From: Bacteroidales bacterium
Lineage (GTDB): Bacteria > Bacteroidota > Bacteroidia > Bacteroidales > VadinHA17
DNA length: 34,661 nt
NCBI GenBank assembly: GCA_021163295.1
Contig: JAGGXD010000227.1
Coordinates: forward strand, 1 to 34,661
Reading direction: 5' to 3'
The notes under the pieces were generated by a model. It was not told the DNA's origin and ran no database searches. It saw only the letters and a list, made by a program, of their open reading frames with translations. Of the stretch, positions 34,487-34,661 are shown piece after piece. Numbering within the stretch: position 1 is the first letter of the stretch; each line of letters starts with the position of its first letter. Position numbers and translations under genes: made by a program.

Positions 34487-34661
34487 ATAATTTAAGAATA
34501 TAAAGTAAATTGGTGCTTAAAAAAATGAACAAAATATTCGTTTTGCAAATTATATAACATCGTTAAAGCAAAAGTTTACCTCGTTTATAAACAAGTTGTA
34601 CGTAATGCTGAGCATAGCGCACAATAATCAATGATAAAATATGAAAGACATCACTTTAAAC
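34487..34661. other. Non-coding tail with a possible gene start at 34641
   Basis: AT-rich sequence with no supported ORF. ATGAAAGACATCACTTTAAA at 34641 could begin a gene running out of the window (seven codons visible), which cannot be judged here. The stretch 34265-34379 also holds nothing recognisable beyond the CCCTGTTAGG repeat. Confidence 0.25.

Noticed and set aside
34600-34661. Third attC-like site near GTAATGCTGAGCATAGC
   Set aside because: Only one arm is visible before the window ends; a partner cannot be assessed.

Overview
The window looks like a piece of an anaerobic, AT-rich Bacteroidota (Bacteroidetes) chromosome, probably Bacteroidales/Marinilabiliales-like. The evidence is a C-terminal type IX secretion sorting domain, a TonB-dependent receptor with an N-terminal carboxypeptidase-regulatory-like domain, several promoters of the TTTG-N19/21-TAnnTTTG type, weak ribosome binding sites, and typical Bacteroidota enzymes (S9 dipeptidyl peptidase IV, FucP-type permease, GH63-like hydrolase). 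No tRNA, rRNA or CRISPR array was seen.

Layout. (1) 1-5222: a tightly packed plus-strand sulfur-energy operon: aprA (5' end outside the window), qmoA, qmoB. No qmoC follows. (2) 5231-8573: minus-strand genes for a FucP-like permease, a secreted cyclophilin, a DEDDh exonuclease and a Crp/Fnr regulator. The regulator is divergent from a two-cluster ferredoxin-like protein (8683-9564), and one perfect 16-bp operator lies between their two promoters. (3) 9691-14872: eukaryote-type cyclophilin, TPR protein, histone-deacetylase-family hydrolase and S9 peptidase. (4) 15106-17762: an mlaE-mlaF-mlaD-like lipid transport operon with its promoter and a clear terminator. (5) 17797-20001: a frameshifted TPR remnant, a NahK-like sugar kinase and two small membrane or lipoproteins. 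(6) 20156-26395: a carbohydrate cluster of lipoprotein mutarotase, a glycosidase-like protein fused to an FGE-like domain without catalytic cysteines, and a GH63-like hydrolase. (7) 26496-29339: a textbook Bacteroidota promoter, an FMN riboswitch and a TonB-dependent receptor, which predicts outer-membrane flavin uptake. A T9SS-exported M1 aminopeptidase follows.

(8) 31407-34661 is an accessory block. It is bracketed by a ~107-bp direct repeat (52 bp identical) and holds a shrunken, ORF-less group II intron relic, an unknown TPR-like protein, and two pseudogenes (YkgJ family, BRO-N family) that each keep their head and tail but have lost the middle. Two long inverted-repeat sites resemble integron attC sites. 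Removing the intron restores an arm of one of them, so this may be a decayed gene-cassette array lacking an integrase.

The findings I consider most worth pursuing are the FMN-riboswitch TonB receptor, the AprA-QmoAB set in a Bacteroidota background without QmoC, the shared divergent Crp/Fnr operator, the glycosidase/pseudo-FGE fusion, and the intron/attC-like structure.
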